Assembly (NCBI GenBank): GCA_965242775.1
Contig: CBDETI010000014.1
Location: forward strand, 248,001-312,000
Origin: JAWPMT01 sp965242775
Lineage (GTDB): Bacteria > Bacteroidota > Bacteroidia > Cytophagales > Cyclobacteriaceae
DNA: 64,000 bases
Direction of reading: 5' to 3'
Shown here: piece after piece, positions 25,689-34,420 of the stretch
Layout: each line of letters begins with the position of its first letter
Numbering within the stretch: position 1 is the first letter of the stretch
Made by a program: the position numbers and the translations under genes
Notes under the pieces: model-generated
Told to the model about the DNA's origin: nothing
Databases searched by the model: none
Seen by the model: the letters and a program-made list of their open reading frames with translations, nothing else

Positions 25689-27014
25689 TCAAGCAGCTTC
25701 TTCTGGTTTTTCAAGCCACTTTGGCTTGGTTGTGCGAACCTCTGCCCTAAGTTCATTAAGCAAGGTATACAGGCCAAAATATGTCCGATTGATATATAGT
25801 CCGTGGCGTGAGCCTCTGGGGTGTCTGGAATTACGCAACTCCTTCATATGAGACAGCCTTTCACTGAGGTCATAGATTTGTTTAAAATAAGCATCATCCG
25901 CAAAATCAAACCGGTCTGCATGAAAAGGCTTTCCAAGCAAACTAGTCATCTCTTTGAATACAGAAATAAAAATCGTTCGCTCTTTTTCTGAGTCGTCTTC
26001 GTATAGAAAATTCAACTCCGACAATACAGGTAGCAAAGCCTCGTCATTGCCTACGATCTCTTTGCTCATCAATTTGAAATACCCCTCATAAAAGTCTTGT
26101 GGAATCACCTTCACACAGCCAAAGTCTATCACTCCCAAAGTACCATCAGGCTGCATCAAGAAATTACCAGGATGTGGGTCGGCATGCACCTGCTTCAGGG
26201 TATGTATCTGATGGTGATAGAATTCCCACATGGCCTGCCCAAGCTTGTTTCTAACGTCCTGACTAGGTTCTGTCTTCAAGAATTCCTTAATGTGGTCACC
26301 TTGGAGCCAGTCCATCGTAATGACCCGTTCCCCGGAGAGATCGGGGTAGTATTTTGGAAACACCAGGTCCTTGATATGCTGACAAGCCTCCGAGATTTCA
26401 ATTGACCTTCTTACCTCCAGCAAATAATCAGTTTCCTCCAGCAGTTTGTCCTGTACTTCTTCCATATACTGGTCCAACTCCCGCTCATTCAAATTAAACA
26501 GTCGCAAGGCAATAGGTTTGACCAGTTTCAAGTCTGACTTTACGCTTTCGGCCACACCGGGATATTGGACTTTTACCGCGTATTTACGCGCTCCTTTGGT
26601 GGCAAGGTGGACCTGGCCAATGGAGGCAGCATTGACCGCATTTTTCGTAAAGGTGTCAAAAAGCTCGCCAGGCACCTGTCCAAGAGACTTCCTGCAGGTT
26701 TGAACAACTAATGGGTAGGACAATGGCGGAGCACTGTATTGACCCATCGCAAACTTGTCCTGGTAGGCACTAGGTAGCAGATTTTTGTCCATAGCCAACA
26801 TTTGGGCCACCTTCAAAGCGCTCCCCTTCAACTCACTCAATGAGCCGTAAATGTCCTCGGCATTATCTTCATCGAGTTGCTCCCGAGTAGCGTTTTTATC
26901 AATCAGTTTTCGGGAATAATGCTTTAGATAATTGCCGCCTACCTTAGCCCCCGTTTTTACAAATTTCGCTGCTCTGGACACTTTTCCAGTAGGAATTTTC
27001 GATTGCTCTTTCAT
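25689..27014 (-). CDS. ABC1/AarF (UbiB/ADCK) family atypical kinase
   Basis: A 441-residue UbiB-like protein kinase-like ATPase. Visible motifs: the N-terminal K-rich ELKGSALKVAQM, equivalent to the family KxGQ motif but with Ala for Gly; NAASIGQVHLA, the Ala-rich nucleotide loop; YAVKVQYPGV (catalytic Lys); HADPHPGNF; and VIDFGCVK (metal Asp). UbiB proteins act in lipid or quinone metabolism at membranes, here plausibly menaquinone or envelope lipids. The TetR regulator gene lies 6 bp upstream on the same strand, a pairing seen often in Bacteroidota. Physiological substrate unknown. Confidence 0.9.
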   Translation of the reverse strand: MKEQSKIPTGKVSRAAKFVKTGAKVGGNYLKHYSRKLIDKNATREQLDEDNAEDIYGSLSELKGSALKVAQMLAMDKNLLPSAYQDKFAMGQYSAPPLSYPLVVQTCRKSLGQVPGELFDTFTKNAVNAASIGQVHLATKGARKYAVKVQYPGVAESVKSDLKLVKPIALRLFNLNERELDQYMEEVQDKLLEETDYLLEVRRSIEISEACQHIKDLVFPKYYPDLSGERVITMDWLQGDHIKEFLKTEPSQDVRNKLGQAMWEFYHHQIHTLKQVHADPHPGNFLMQPDGTLGVIDFGCVKVIPQDFYEGYFKLMSKEIVGNDEALLPVLSELNFLYEDDSEKERTIFISVFKEMTSLLGKPFHADRFDFADDAYFKQIYDLSERLSHMKELRNSRHPRGSRHGLYINRTYFGLYTLLNELRAEVRTTKPKWLEKPEEAA

Positions 27015-27020
27015 GCCGGT

Positions 27021-27686
27021 CTACGCTTTATTTTGCTGGTAGAGAAATTTGGCCAGATCCAGAAAAGAATCAAGGGCCCCTTTACCGATCATGTCCATGG
27101 CAAAATTGCCCCCTTTCTCAACAAGAGCATCGGTCTGCGCAAAGTCCTGACTATCATCGTCACACCAATACTTGGTAATAAATACAAATTGTAACCAAAA
27201 ACCCTTGTCATATTGCTTGCTCCAGGGCCGATCAGCTATTTCTCCCGTATCTTTTCCTTCGATGATTAAATCCTGGATGTACGCTAAAAAAGTGCTTCTA
27301 AGTGGGCTCCAAAATGCAGGGTTCAAATCCTTAACGGTTACAGTGGCGAATTTCAGCAAGACAAAACTTCGATGCTTTTTGATCACTTCCAGCCAGGTAT
27401 AATAAAAGGCAAGAAGTTTCTCACGAATGCTGTATTCCAAATAGGACTTATCGCGATGTAGCACCTCCATTGTTTCCTGGAACCAGGATTTCCAAATATC
27501 TCCCTCCAAAGCCCTAAAGGAATTGTAATGCTCATAGAATTCGGCCTCGTTAATTTTCAACTGACTCGCGAAAGCAAATACAGAATTCGGCGCTCGTTCG
27601 TTGAGCAAGACATGCTTCATGTACTCCTCCTGCAGTTTGGATTTATTGAGTACCTTTTTTGATCTTTTGGCAGCAGTTTTTTCCAT
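27021..27686 (-). CDS. TetR-family transcriptional regulator
   Basis: A 221-residue, all-helical protein. Its N-terminal ~65 residues contain a TetR-like helix-turn-helix (LNERAPNSVFAFASQLKIN followed by EFYEHYNSFRALEGD), although the usual YYHF motif reads FYEHYNSF. The rest is an all-helical ligand or dimer domain. It is co-transcribed with the AarF kinase and divergent from the gene at 27750. An imperfect inverted repeat in the 63-bp divergent region may be its operator. The inducer is unknown. Confidence 0.78.
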   Translation of the reverse strand: MEKTAAKRSKKVLNKSKLQEEYMKHVLLNERAPNSVFAFASQLKINEAEFYEHYNSFRALEGDIWKSWFQETMEVLHRDKSYLEYSIREKLLAFYYTWLEVIKKHRSFVLLKFATVTVKDLNPAFWSPLRSTFLAYIQDLIIEGKDTGEIADRPWSKQYDKGFWLQFVFITKYWCDDDSQDFAQTDALVEKGGNFAMDMIGKGALDSFLDLAKFLYQQNKA

Positions 27687-27689
27687 ATG

Positions 27690-27727
27690 TTAGGTTAACA
27701 CAGAGGGAAGTGCTTTAGTTAATCTAA
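27690..27727. promoter_or_regulatory. Candidate TetR operator (TTAGGTTAA ... TTAATCTAA)
   Basis: TTAGGTTAA (27690-27698) and TTAATCTAA (27719-27727) are inverted repeats with 8 of 9 positions matching, 20 bp apart, in the divergent region between the TetR and DUF6503-like genes. The position fits control of both, but the spacing is wider than most TetR operators. Confidence 0.3.
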
Positions 27728-27749
27728 ATTTAAGATTTACGAAAAAAAT

Positions 27750-28421
27750 ATGATCAAAAACCTAATTCTGGCCTGCGTGGCCGTATTTGTGACCATTTCG
27801 TCTTCAGGTCAATCACTAACTAATATGGAGATCCTGGAAAAGTCGATGCAATTCCATGACCCGAATAATTCCTGGGGAACCTGGCAAGTCAACCTGGAAT
27901 TCACAGAAACACGCCCAAGTGGTCCTGACAGAAAAACACGGGTGGAGATCGATCAACCCAATAGTTACTTCCGTATCAATCGGGATGACAAGGAGATTCA
28001 TGGGGTGAAGGCAGATTCATGCTTTGTTGTAAAAGGAGATGCGAATTGTCAGCGGGCTATCACCATGAGGAATTATTATACCTACTTGTGGGGATTGCCA
28101 ATGAAGTTAACTGACCCAGGGACCGAAATCGATCGGGAGCTGAGAACCGAATCCCTAAATGGTATAAACTGCCATGTGCTGAAAGTTGCTTATGAAAAAG
28201 ATACCTGGTACTACTACATTGCCCAGGACGATTTTGCAATGATCGCCTATAAATTCTACAAGGATGAGGCAGCGGGCAAAGGTGAATTGATCACCACGGA
28301 TGGCCTGTTCGAATATGAGGGTGTGAGGGTCCCCAATAACAGGACTTGGTATGAGCTACCAGGAAATAAAATACTAGGCACAGACATTCTTGTGCAAGTG
28401 ACGCAGCGAAATGTGGATTGA
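27750..28421 (+). CDS. Exported DUF6503-like protein
   Basis: A 223-residue protein with a signal peptide (MIKNLILACVAVFVTISSSG). The body is a lipocalin-like or LolA-like series of antiparallel strands: WGTWQVNLEFTET, SYFRINRDDKEIHG, YYYIAQDDFAMIAYKFYKDE. The layout (SMQFHDPNNSWGTW, then NYYTYLWGLPMKL) resembles DUF6503 proteins of Bacteroidota. Function unknown; a periplasmic lipid- or ligand-binding role is a guess from the fold only. Confidence 0.65.
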   Translation: MIKNLILACVAVFVTISSSGQSLTNMEILEKSMQFHDPNNSWGTWQVNLEFTETRPSGPDRKTRVEIDQPNSYFRINRDDKEIHGVKADSCFVVKGDANCQRAITMRNYYTYLWGLPMKLTDPGTEIDRELRTESLNGINCHVLKVAYEKDTWYYYIAQDDFAMIAYKFYKDEAAGKGELITTDGLFEYEGVRVPNNRTWYELPGNKILGTDILVQVTQRNVD

Positions 28422-28515
28422 AGCACTTGAATTACAGCAAGTAAGGGTCTTTGCATGACACGTAGTTTTGAAGGCAGCAATCGTTAATCTTTACTAAAAC
28501 CAACTGCTCACACTC

Positions 28516-28893
28516 ATGAAAACATATGCTTACCTCCTTCTAATTTGCGTTCTAGTTGCTTGTGCCCCATCTGCCAATGTCGCAACGACCCAAAGAGACT
28601 ATGGAACTTATCAAGACATGCTAGGTGCATTGCGGGCTGTTCCCGGACTACAGGTAACACAAGATGGAAGGATTTATCTTCGTGGTATCGGTACCATTAC
28701 TAATGAGACACAACCCTTGTTTGTTGTGGACAATGTCCCATTGGGAAGAGGCTATTCTGCCGTAAACTGGGTTAATCCCGGAGATGTTGCCAACATCACG
28801 ATTAAAAAGGGATTGAGTGCCACCACCAGATGGGGCGAAGATGCGAATCATGGTGTAATTCTGATTAATACCAAACTCAACACCACTAGATGA
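28516..28893 (+). CDS. Stand-alone TonB receptor plug-domain lipoprotein
   Basis: A 125-residue lipoprotein (lipobox LLICVLVAC, Cys near 16). After ~20 residues it contains a plug-domain core: MLGALRAVPGLQVTQDGRIYLRGIG, then TQPLFVVDNVPL and VANITIKKG and GVILINTK. In TonB-dependent receptors this segment fills a ~600-residue barrel, which is absent here. Small plug-only lipoproteins exist in Bacteroidota but their role is unclear; a surface binding or accessory protein is possible. The stop overlaps the ATP-grasp start (ATGA), so the two are translated together. Confidence 0.78.
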   Translation: MKTYAYLLLICVLVACAPSANVATTQRDYGTYQDMLGALRAVPGLQVTQDGRIYLRGIGTITNETQPLFVVDNVPLGRGYSAVNWVNPGDVANITIKKGLSATTRWGEDANHGVILINTKLNTTR

Positions 28894-29822
28894 GCAACAG
28901 GGTTGATATTACGATACTTACCGATCCACGTTATATCAATCCTGATAACACTCCCCCGCTCATCCGGAATGTATTGATTGAAGACCAGTTAGTGCAACAG
29001 GCATTGGAATTGCGTGGTTTCATAGTCAATAAAGTAGCCTGGTCAGATCCACAATACAACTGGTCCGATTCCAGCTACTTACTGTTTCGTACCACCTGGG
29101 ACTACTTTAGGCGGTTTGATGAATTTTTGCGCTGGCTGAAGCAAACTTCGCGGGTGACAAGATTGATCAATCACCAAAACCTGATCTACTGGAATCTCAA
29201 CAAAAACTACCTCCAGGATCTCGCAAATAAGGGGATTAGAACACTAGACACCGTCTATGTGGGTCGTGGCCTTACCGATTCATCGCTTGAAAATATTGCT
29301 GTGGAAAAAGGGTGGAAAGATCTTGTGATCAAGCCGGTCGTCTCAGCATCTGCCATGGACACTTACCTCGTTCCTTACCCAGACCTTTCAAAGTCGGAAC
29401 CTCTCTTTTCACAACTGGTGAATAAGCAGGATATGATGGTCCAAGAGGCACAACAACACATCTTGCAGCATGGCGAATTCTCATTGGTGATGATCGGTGG
29501 AAAGTTCAGCCATGGCGTGCTGAAAGTTGCCAAAAAAGGCGAGTTTCGCGTACAAGATGACTTTGGAGGTTCTGTCCACGAATATCACCCGCGGCCGGCG
29601 GAAATCGCAATGGCAGAAAAAGCCGTTCTAGCTTGCGATCCATCACCTGTATATGCACGGGTGGATATGATCTATGATAACGATGGGTATCTCAGCCTGG
29701 TGGAATTGGAACTCATCGAGCCGGAATTATGGTTCCGAAAAGCCCCGAAAGCCGCAAACCTACTGGCCGAGGCAATTGAGACGACAGTTGAGGCGAGTTC
29801 ACCCTTAACCAAAAAGAATTAG
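28890..29822 (+). CDS. ATP-grasp domain protein
   Basis: A 310-residue protein with the ATP-grasp layout: an N-terminal Rossmann-like part (VDITILTDPRY, LFRTTWDYF), a central lid (DLVIKPVVSASAMDTYLV) and metal-binding elements (GEFSLVMIGGKFSHGVLKV, ARVDMIYDNDGYLSLVELELIEPELWF). The Glu residues of ELELIEPELW fit the Mg-binding site. It resembles glutathione-synthetase-like ligases of the cycloserine-biosynthesis (DcsG) type that make an amide or similar bond using ATP. The substrate is unknown. Overlaps the plug lipoprotein gene by 4 bp. Confidence 0.8.
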   Translation: MSNRVDITILTDPRYINPDNTPPLIRNVLIEDQLVQQALELRGFIVNKVAWSDPQYNWSDSSYLLFRTTWDYFRRFDEFLRWLKQTSRVTRLINHQNLIYWNLNKNYLQDLANKGIRTLDTVYVGRGLTDSSLENIAVEKGWKDLVIKPVVSASAMDTYLVPYPDLSKSEPLFSQLVNKQDMMVQEAQQHILQHGEFSLVMIGGKFSHGVLKVAKKGEFRVQDDFGGSVHEYHPRPAEIAMAEKAVLACDPSPVYARVDMIYDNDGYLSLVELELIEPELWFRKAPKAANLLAEAIETTVEASSPLTKKN

Positions 29823-29895
29823 CCCACTATTTCGGTTTAGCTTAGTTGTCGTTTAGCAACGCCAGCAAACGGCGCAAAAAAGAAATAAGACTGAA

Positions 29896-30657
29896 ATGAA
29901 GTTAAAGAACCAAGTTGCCATTGTCACAGGTGCAACCAGTGGTATGGGAAGAGCCATTGCCAAAATACTACACCGGGAAGGGGCAAAAATAATCCTCGGG
30001 GGACGCAAGGAAGAACAAGGTAAGCGCTTGAGTGGGGAACTAAATGACAAACGTGAAAACACCGCCTTTTTTGTCTCGGGCGATATTGGGCTACCCGAAA
30101 CCAACAGCCAGCTGGTTGAGTGCGCCCTCTCCCGGTTTGGACAACTTCACATAGTTATCGCCAACGCTGGTACGCTTGGACTTGGTAAAGTGACGGAATT
30201 AAGTACAGACCTTTGGAACCAAACCATGGACACCAATCTCGGCTCGCTGTTCCATCTCAGCAAGTATAGTCTCCCCTATCTTCAAGAAAGCCAGGGTACC
30301 CTGATCGCCAATGCCTCCATAGCTGCATTCAAAAGTTTTCCAAATCATCCTGCCTATTGTGCCTCCAAAGCCGCTGTGGTAAGTCTGATCAGACAGATGG
30401 CGCTTGACTATGGCCCGCAAGTCAGAATCAACGCCATATGCCCAGGGCCAGTGGACACCCCACTTATTTGGGACTCAGCCAAAGCATTTGACAATCCGGA
30501 CCGGATCGTGGAACAAGTCGGCGAAGGGACACCCCTAAAACGCCTGGGAACGCCGGAAGACGTAGCCGAATTGGTGTTATTCCTTGCTTCTGAGGACGCT
30601 AGTTGGATTACAGGATCCGCGATCAATATAGATGGAGGTGTAATGGTGAGTTCCTAA
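29896..30657 (+). CDS. SDR family oxidoreductase
   Basis: A 253-residue short-chain dehydrogenase/reductase. The cofactor motif is TGATSGMGRAI (TGxxxGxG) near residues 12-22, then VIANAG, and the catalytic YCASK (Tyr-x-x-x-Lys) around residue 154 with a Ser upstream in NASIAAF. The C-terminal ASEDASWITGSAINIDGGVM is typical of the classical subfamily. Uses NAD(P)H to reduce or oxidise a small alcohol or ketone; the substrate cannot be set. Probably monocistronic. Confidence 0.9.
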   Translation: MKLKNQVAIVTGATSGMGRAIAKILHREGAKIILGGRKEEQGKRLSGELNDKRENTAFFVSGDIGLPETNSQLVECALSRFGQLHIVIANAGTLGLGKVTELSTDLWNQTMDTNLGSLFHLSKYSLPYLQESQGTLIANASIAAFKSFPNHPAYCASKAAVVSLIRQMALDYGPQVRINAICPGPVDTPLIWDSAKAFDNPDRIVEQVGEGTPLKRLGTPEDVAELVLFLASEDASWITGSAINIDGGVMVSS

Positions 30658-30690
30658 GCATCGGGCTCTGACACCCGTGGAAGAAAGAAA

Positions 30691-30720
30691 AAGACCCGTT
30701 CCAGATTTTGGACGGGTCTT
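30691..30720. terminator. Terminator-like hairpin after the SDR gene
   Basis: AAGACCCGTTCC pairs with GGACGGGTCTT, with one bulged T. The T tail is good on the minus strand (TTTTTCTTTC) but weak on the plus strand. Confidence 0.5.
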
Positions 30721-30804
30721 CATCGGCGGCGTAAAAGCCAGAAAGCTTTAGTTGTGTATAGCAAAAGCTATAATTCAAAAGTAGGCCGTGGTGAATATGG
30801 CTAC

Positions 30805-30828
30805 AATACCCACTTCTGGGTATTTTTT
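30805..30828 (+). terminator. Second terminator before the homogentisate genes
   Basis: AATACCC (30805-30811) pairs with GGGTATT (30818-30824), followed by TTTT on the plus strand. About 110 bp separate it from hmgA. Confidence 0.6.
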
Positions 30829-30939
30829 CGTGCCGACCTACCCAAAATCATAAGAATCGGGTTGTAAGGGTAAATTTATTTGTCATAACAACTAAATTAA
30901 TGGGTAATTCAGTAGATTTACCTACACAAAGAATTCACT

Positions 30940-32106
30940 ATGCCTATCTATCACCGACTTGGTAAAATCCCCCAAAAAAGGCATACCATCTTTGAAAAAG
31001 CAGATGGCGGTCTTTATTACGAGCAATTGTTTGGCACCATAGGGTTCGACGGCATGTCTTCGCTTTTGTACCATGTGCACAGGCCGACGATGGTGAAAGA
31101 GATCAAAGAACCTCAGGACCTGACGCCAAAAATCGCGGTGGAAAGGAACATTACTTCCAGAATGTTAAAAGGCTTCGAGGCAACGCCCATCGACGATTTT
31201 CTGGAAAGCCGTACTCCTTTACTAGTCAATCAGGACATCATCATTTCTGTAGCGGCTCCGCGTCAATCGATGACCGACTATTTCTACAAGAACACGGATG
31301 CCGACGAACTAATATTTGTTCACCAGGGATCGGGCATGCTCAAGACATTCTTAGGGAATATCCCCTTCGAATATGGTGATTACCTGGTAATACCACGTGG
31401 CATGATCTACCAGATGGAATTCGATTCGGAAGATAATCGGTTATTGATCAGTGAATCCTTTCACCCTATATATACGCCGAAACGCTACCGCAACTGGTTC
31501 GGTCAGCTCCTGGAGCATTCTCCCTTCTGCGAACGCGATTATAAGCTGCCGCAGGATTTGCAAACTATCGACGCAAAAGGTGAGTTTTTGCTGAAAATCA
31601 AGAAGCAAGGTTTGCTTCACCATCTGGTTTACGCCGCACACCCGTTCGATGTGGTAGGTTGGGACGGCTACAACTTTCCATACGGCTTCTCCATTCACAA
31701 TTTCGAACCCATCACCGGCAGGGTACACCAGCCACCTCCAGTCCATCAGACCTTCGAAACCTCGGCGTTTGTAGTCTGTTCTTTTTGCCCACGGCTCTAT
31801 GACTATCACCCCAAATCAATTCCTGCCCCCTACAACCACTCCAACATTGATAGCGATGAGATGCTTTACTATGTAGATGGGGACTTTATGAGCAGGAACC
31901 ATGTCGAAAAAGGTTATATTTCGCTACATCCGGCGGGTATACCTCATGGTCCTCACCCTGGTGCCTATGAGCGAAGTATTGGGCAAAAAGAAACTGCGGA
32001 ACTTGCTGTGATGATCGATACTTTCAAGCCTTTGAGTCTGACGGAGCAAGCCATGCAATTGGATGATGGCACTTATTATCAATCTTGGATAGAACCCTCA
32101 AAATAA
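30940..32106 (+). CDS. hmgA: Homogentisate 1,2-dioxygenase
   Basis: A 388-residue cupin-fold Fe(II) enzyme that opens the ring of homogentisate in tyrosine breakdown. The iron-binding His and Glu lie in the C-terminal segment HPAGIPHGPHPGAYE, with YNHSNIDSDEMLYYVDG just before. The N-terminal half (FGTIGFDGMSSLLYHVHRP) is typical of the shorter Bacteroidota form. It is followed after 1 bp by fumarylacetoacetase, so the two steps that yield fumarate and acetoacetate are co-expressed, with maleylacetoacetate isomerase expected elsewhere. Confidence 0.95.
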   Translation: MPIYHRLGKIPQKRHTIFEKADGGLYYEQLFGTIGFDGMSSLLYHVHRPTMVKEIKEPQDLTPKIAVERNITSRMLKGFEATPIDDFLESRTPLLVNQDIIISVAAPRQSMTDYFYKNTDADELIFVHQGSGMLKTFLGNIPFEYGDYLVIPRGMIYQMEFDSEDNRLLISESFHPIYTPKRYRNWFGQLLEHSPFCERDYKLPQDLQTIDAKGEFLLKIKKQGLLHHLVYAAHPFDVVGWDGYNFPYGFSIHNFEPITGRVHQPPPVHQTFETSAFVVCSFCPRLYDYHPKSIPAPYNHSNIDSDEMLYYVDGDFMSRNHVEKGYISLHPAGIPHGPHPGAYERSIGQKETAELAVMIDTFKPLSLTEQAMQLDDGTYYQSWIEPSK

Positions 32107-32107
32107 C

Positions 32108-33349
32108 ATGAACAAGTCTTTGAAAAGTTGGCTTCCCATTAGGGAGGAAAGCGATTTTTCTATTTATAATCTGCCGTTTGGGATCTTCTCACAAGGTTCA
32201 GGCAAACGAGTTGGTGTCGCCATTGGGGACCACCTTATCGACCTACCAGCAGCCAGGGAAATAGGCCTCTTCGATGACTTGAACATCCCAAAGAGTTGCC
32301 TGGAAAACGACTTCCTGAATGACTTCATAGCCCTAGGCAAGTCCACCACGAATGGCGTAAGGAATTTACTTCAACAGGAACTTGTGGATGCTTCGTCAAA
32401 ACTGAAAGAAAGTAGGGCGCTCATACCCCTGGCCAATGTCGAAATGCACTTGCCTGTACAGATTGGGGATTACACGGATTTCTATTCCAGTATTGAACAC
32501 GCCACCAATGTCGGCAAAATGTTTCGTGATCCCGAAAACGCATTATTGCCCAACTGGAAGCATATTCCAGTGGGATACCATGGGAGGTCTTCCTCCATCA
32601 TCCCTTCGGGTCAGTCCATTCACAGGCCATTTGGACAGCTTAAACCCGCGGACGGCCCTCCGATCTATTCGACCACCAAAAGGTTGGATTTTGAATTGGA
32701 AACAGCCTTTATAATAGGCAAATCCACAGCCCTCGGCGAAACTTTGTCAACCGCAAATGCGGAGGACCACATTTTCGGTATGGTGCTTTTCAACGACTGG
32801 TCAGCCCGCGATGTACAAAAGTGGGAATATGTGCCGCTGGGACCATTTCTCGCCAAGAATTTTGCTTCCTCGATTTCACCATGGATAGTTACATTGGAGG
32901 CATTAGACGTATTCAGGGTACCCGGACCTGCCCAAGACCCCAAGGTTCTCCCCTATCTTCAATATACTGGCGATCGAAATATTGATATTAACCTCGAGGT
33001 TAGCCTTACCCCCCAGGGTGGAGAGAGAAACCACCTGAGTACTTCCAATTTCAAATACATGTACTGGAACATGGCCCAACAACTTACGCATCATACGATG
33101 AATGGCTGCAACATCAAGGTTGGAGATATGATGGCCTCGGGTACGATCAGCGGAAACACAGCAGATTCACTGGGTTCCATGTTGGAGCTGACCTGGGGAG
33201 GCAAGAACCCGATCACACTTGCTGATGGCACCTCCAGAACGTTTGTCGAAGATGGAGATACCATCACCATGAGGGGATTTGGAAAAAAAGGTGCTGTAAG
33301 AGTTGGATTTGGCGAAGTTGTTACCCAAGTTTTGCCAGCAAGATCCTAA
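32108..33349 (+). CDS. fahA: Fumarylacetoacetase
   Basis: A 413-residue FAH. It hydrolyses fumarylacetoacetate to fumarate and acetoacetate, the last step of tyrosine catabolism. The N-terminal SH3-like part is followed by the catalytic beta-roll: YTDFYSSIEHATNVGKMFR, VGYHGRSSSI, then KRLDFELETAFIIG and LFNDWSARDVQKWEYVPLGPFLAKNF. Asp and Glu of DYTDF, ELE and the NDWSARD segment should bind Ca2+ or Mg2+. It begins 1 bp after hmgA and ends 3 bp before the flavin reductase-like gene. Confidence 0.95.
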   Translation: MNKSLKSWLPIREESDFSIYNLPFGIFSQGSGKRVGVAIGDHLIDLPAAREIGLFDDLNIPKSCLENDFLNDFIALGKSTTNGVRNLLQQELVDASSKLKESRALIPLANVEMHLPVQIGDYTDFYSSIEHATNVGKMFRDPENALLPNWKHIPVGYHGRSSSIIPSGQSIHRPFGQLKPADGPPIYSTTKRLDFELETAFIIGKSTALGETLSTANAEDHIFGMVLFNDWSARDVQKWEYVPLGPFLAKNFASSISPWIVTLEALDVFRVPGPAQDPKVLPYLQYTGDRNIDINLEVSLTPQGGERNHLSTSNFKYMYWNMAQQLTHHTMNGCNIKVGDMMASGTISGNTADSLGSMLELTWGGKNPITLADGTSRTFVEDGDTITMRGFGKKGAVRVGFGEVVTQVLPARS

Positions 33350-33352
33350 CAT

Positions 33353-34270
33353 ATGCTCTCAGAAGAACACTCAATCTCCCTTGATCCAAATTCCCTGGAC
33401 CAACCAAGAAGACATGCCTATTTGCTTGCATCCGTTGCGCCCCGGCCCATTGCCTTTGCGAGTACTGTGGACAAAAGTGGCAATGTCAATCTGAGTCCTT
33501 TCAGCTTCTTCAACGTGTTTTCGTCTAATCCTCCGATTATGATCTTCTCACCCTCACGCAGAGGAAGAGACAGCACGCAAAAGGATACATACAACAACAT
33601 CATGGAAGTGCGGGAGGTGGTCATCAACATTGTCACCTATGCGATTGTGGAAAAAATGTCTTTGGCAAGTACGGAATACGAGAAAGGGGTTGATGAATTT
33701 GTGAAATCAGGTTTGACTCCTATTGCGTCGGATACAGTGACGCCACCAAGGGTGTTGGAAGCACCAGTTTCCTTCGAATGCAAGGTGAATGATGTAATCA
33801 CACTCGGTGAGGAAGGAGGCGCCGGAAACTTGATCATTGCTGAGGTAACACGCATGCACTTCAAGCAATCTTACCTCAAGGAGGACGGCATACCGGACAC
33901 CAGAAAATTGGATCTGGTCGGACGCATGGGAGAAAATTGGTACATCCGTGCCTCTGGTGACGGGCTCTTCGAGATTCCAAAACCGCTTTCTATGCGTGGT
34001 ATTGGCGTCGATCGGTTGTCTCAGAGTATTCGGAACAGCAACATCCTGAGTGCCAACAACATTGGCCGGCTAGGCAACTTGAAGGAACTGCCCTCAGAGG
34101 CCACCGTTTTGCATATGAAAGAATCCGTTGAGGTGAAGGAAATTTTCCTTGAGCATGAAAATCAACGTGACCTTATCAAGGACGAATTGCATCATTTAGG
34201 GAAGAAGTACCTGGAAGCAGGTGATCCTGAAACAGCCTTAACGATACTGATGATCGTGGATATTATTTGA
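33353..34270 (+). CDS. Flavin reductase family (FMN-binding split-barrel) protein
   Basis: A 305-residue protein. The N-terminal ~190 residues form a flavin-reductase-like FMN-binding domain: VAPRPIAFASTVDKSGNVNLSPFSFFNVFSSNPPIMIFSPSRR, with the PFSFFN and NPPIMIFSPS elements of the family. The C-terminal ~100 residues have no familiar motif and end in helices (HHLGKKYLEAGDPETALTILM). It probably reduces or carries FMN for a partner oxygenase. It is in the homogentisate operon, so an accessory role in aromatic degradation is inferred; the partner is not evident. Confidence 0.82.
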   Translation: MLSEEHSISLDPNSLDQPRRHAYLLASVAPRPIAFASTVDKSGNVNLSPFSFFNVFSSNPPIMIFSPSRRGRDSTQKDTYNNIMEVREVVINIVTYAIVEKMSLASTEYEKGVDEFVKSGLTPIASDTVTPPRVLEAPVSFECKVNDVITLGEEGGAGNLIIAEVTRMHFKQSYLKEDGIPDTRKLDLVGRMGENWYIRASGDGLFEIPKPLSMRGIGVDRLSQSIRNSNILSANNIGRLGNLKELPSEATVLHMKESVEVKEIFLEHENQRDLIKDELHHLGKKYLEAGDPETALTILMIVDII

Positions 34271-34420
34271 GAGCAACCCATTTTCGATAATTCAAAAGCA
34301 AATGGGTTTACCGAAATGCCCTGCAATGAATTGACCTGAGGGTTTTTGCTCAACTTGAGCGGGGTTGATGGTTTTTCTCTAATGCAGATTAACTTTCCTT
34401 CAGGTAATCTGACAGCCTTC

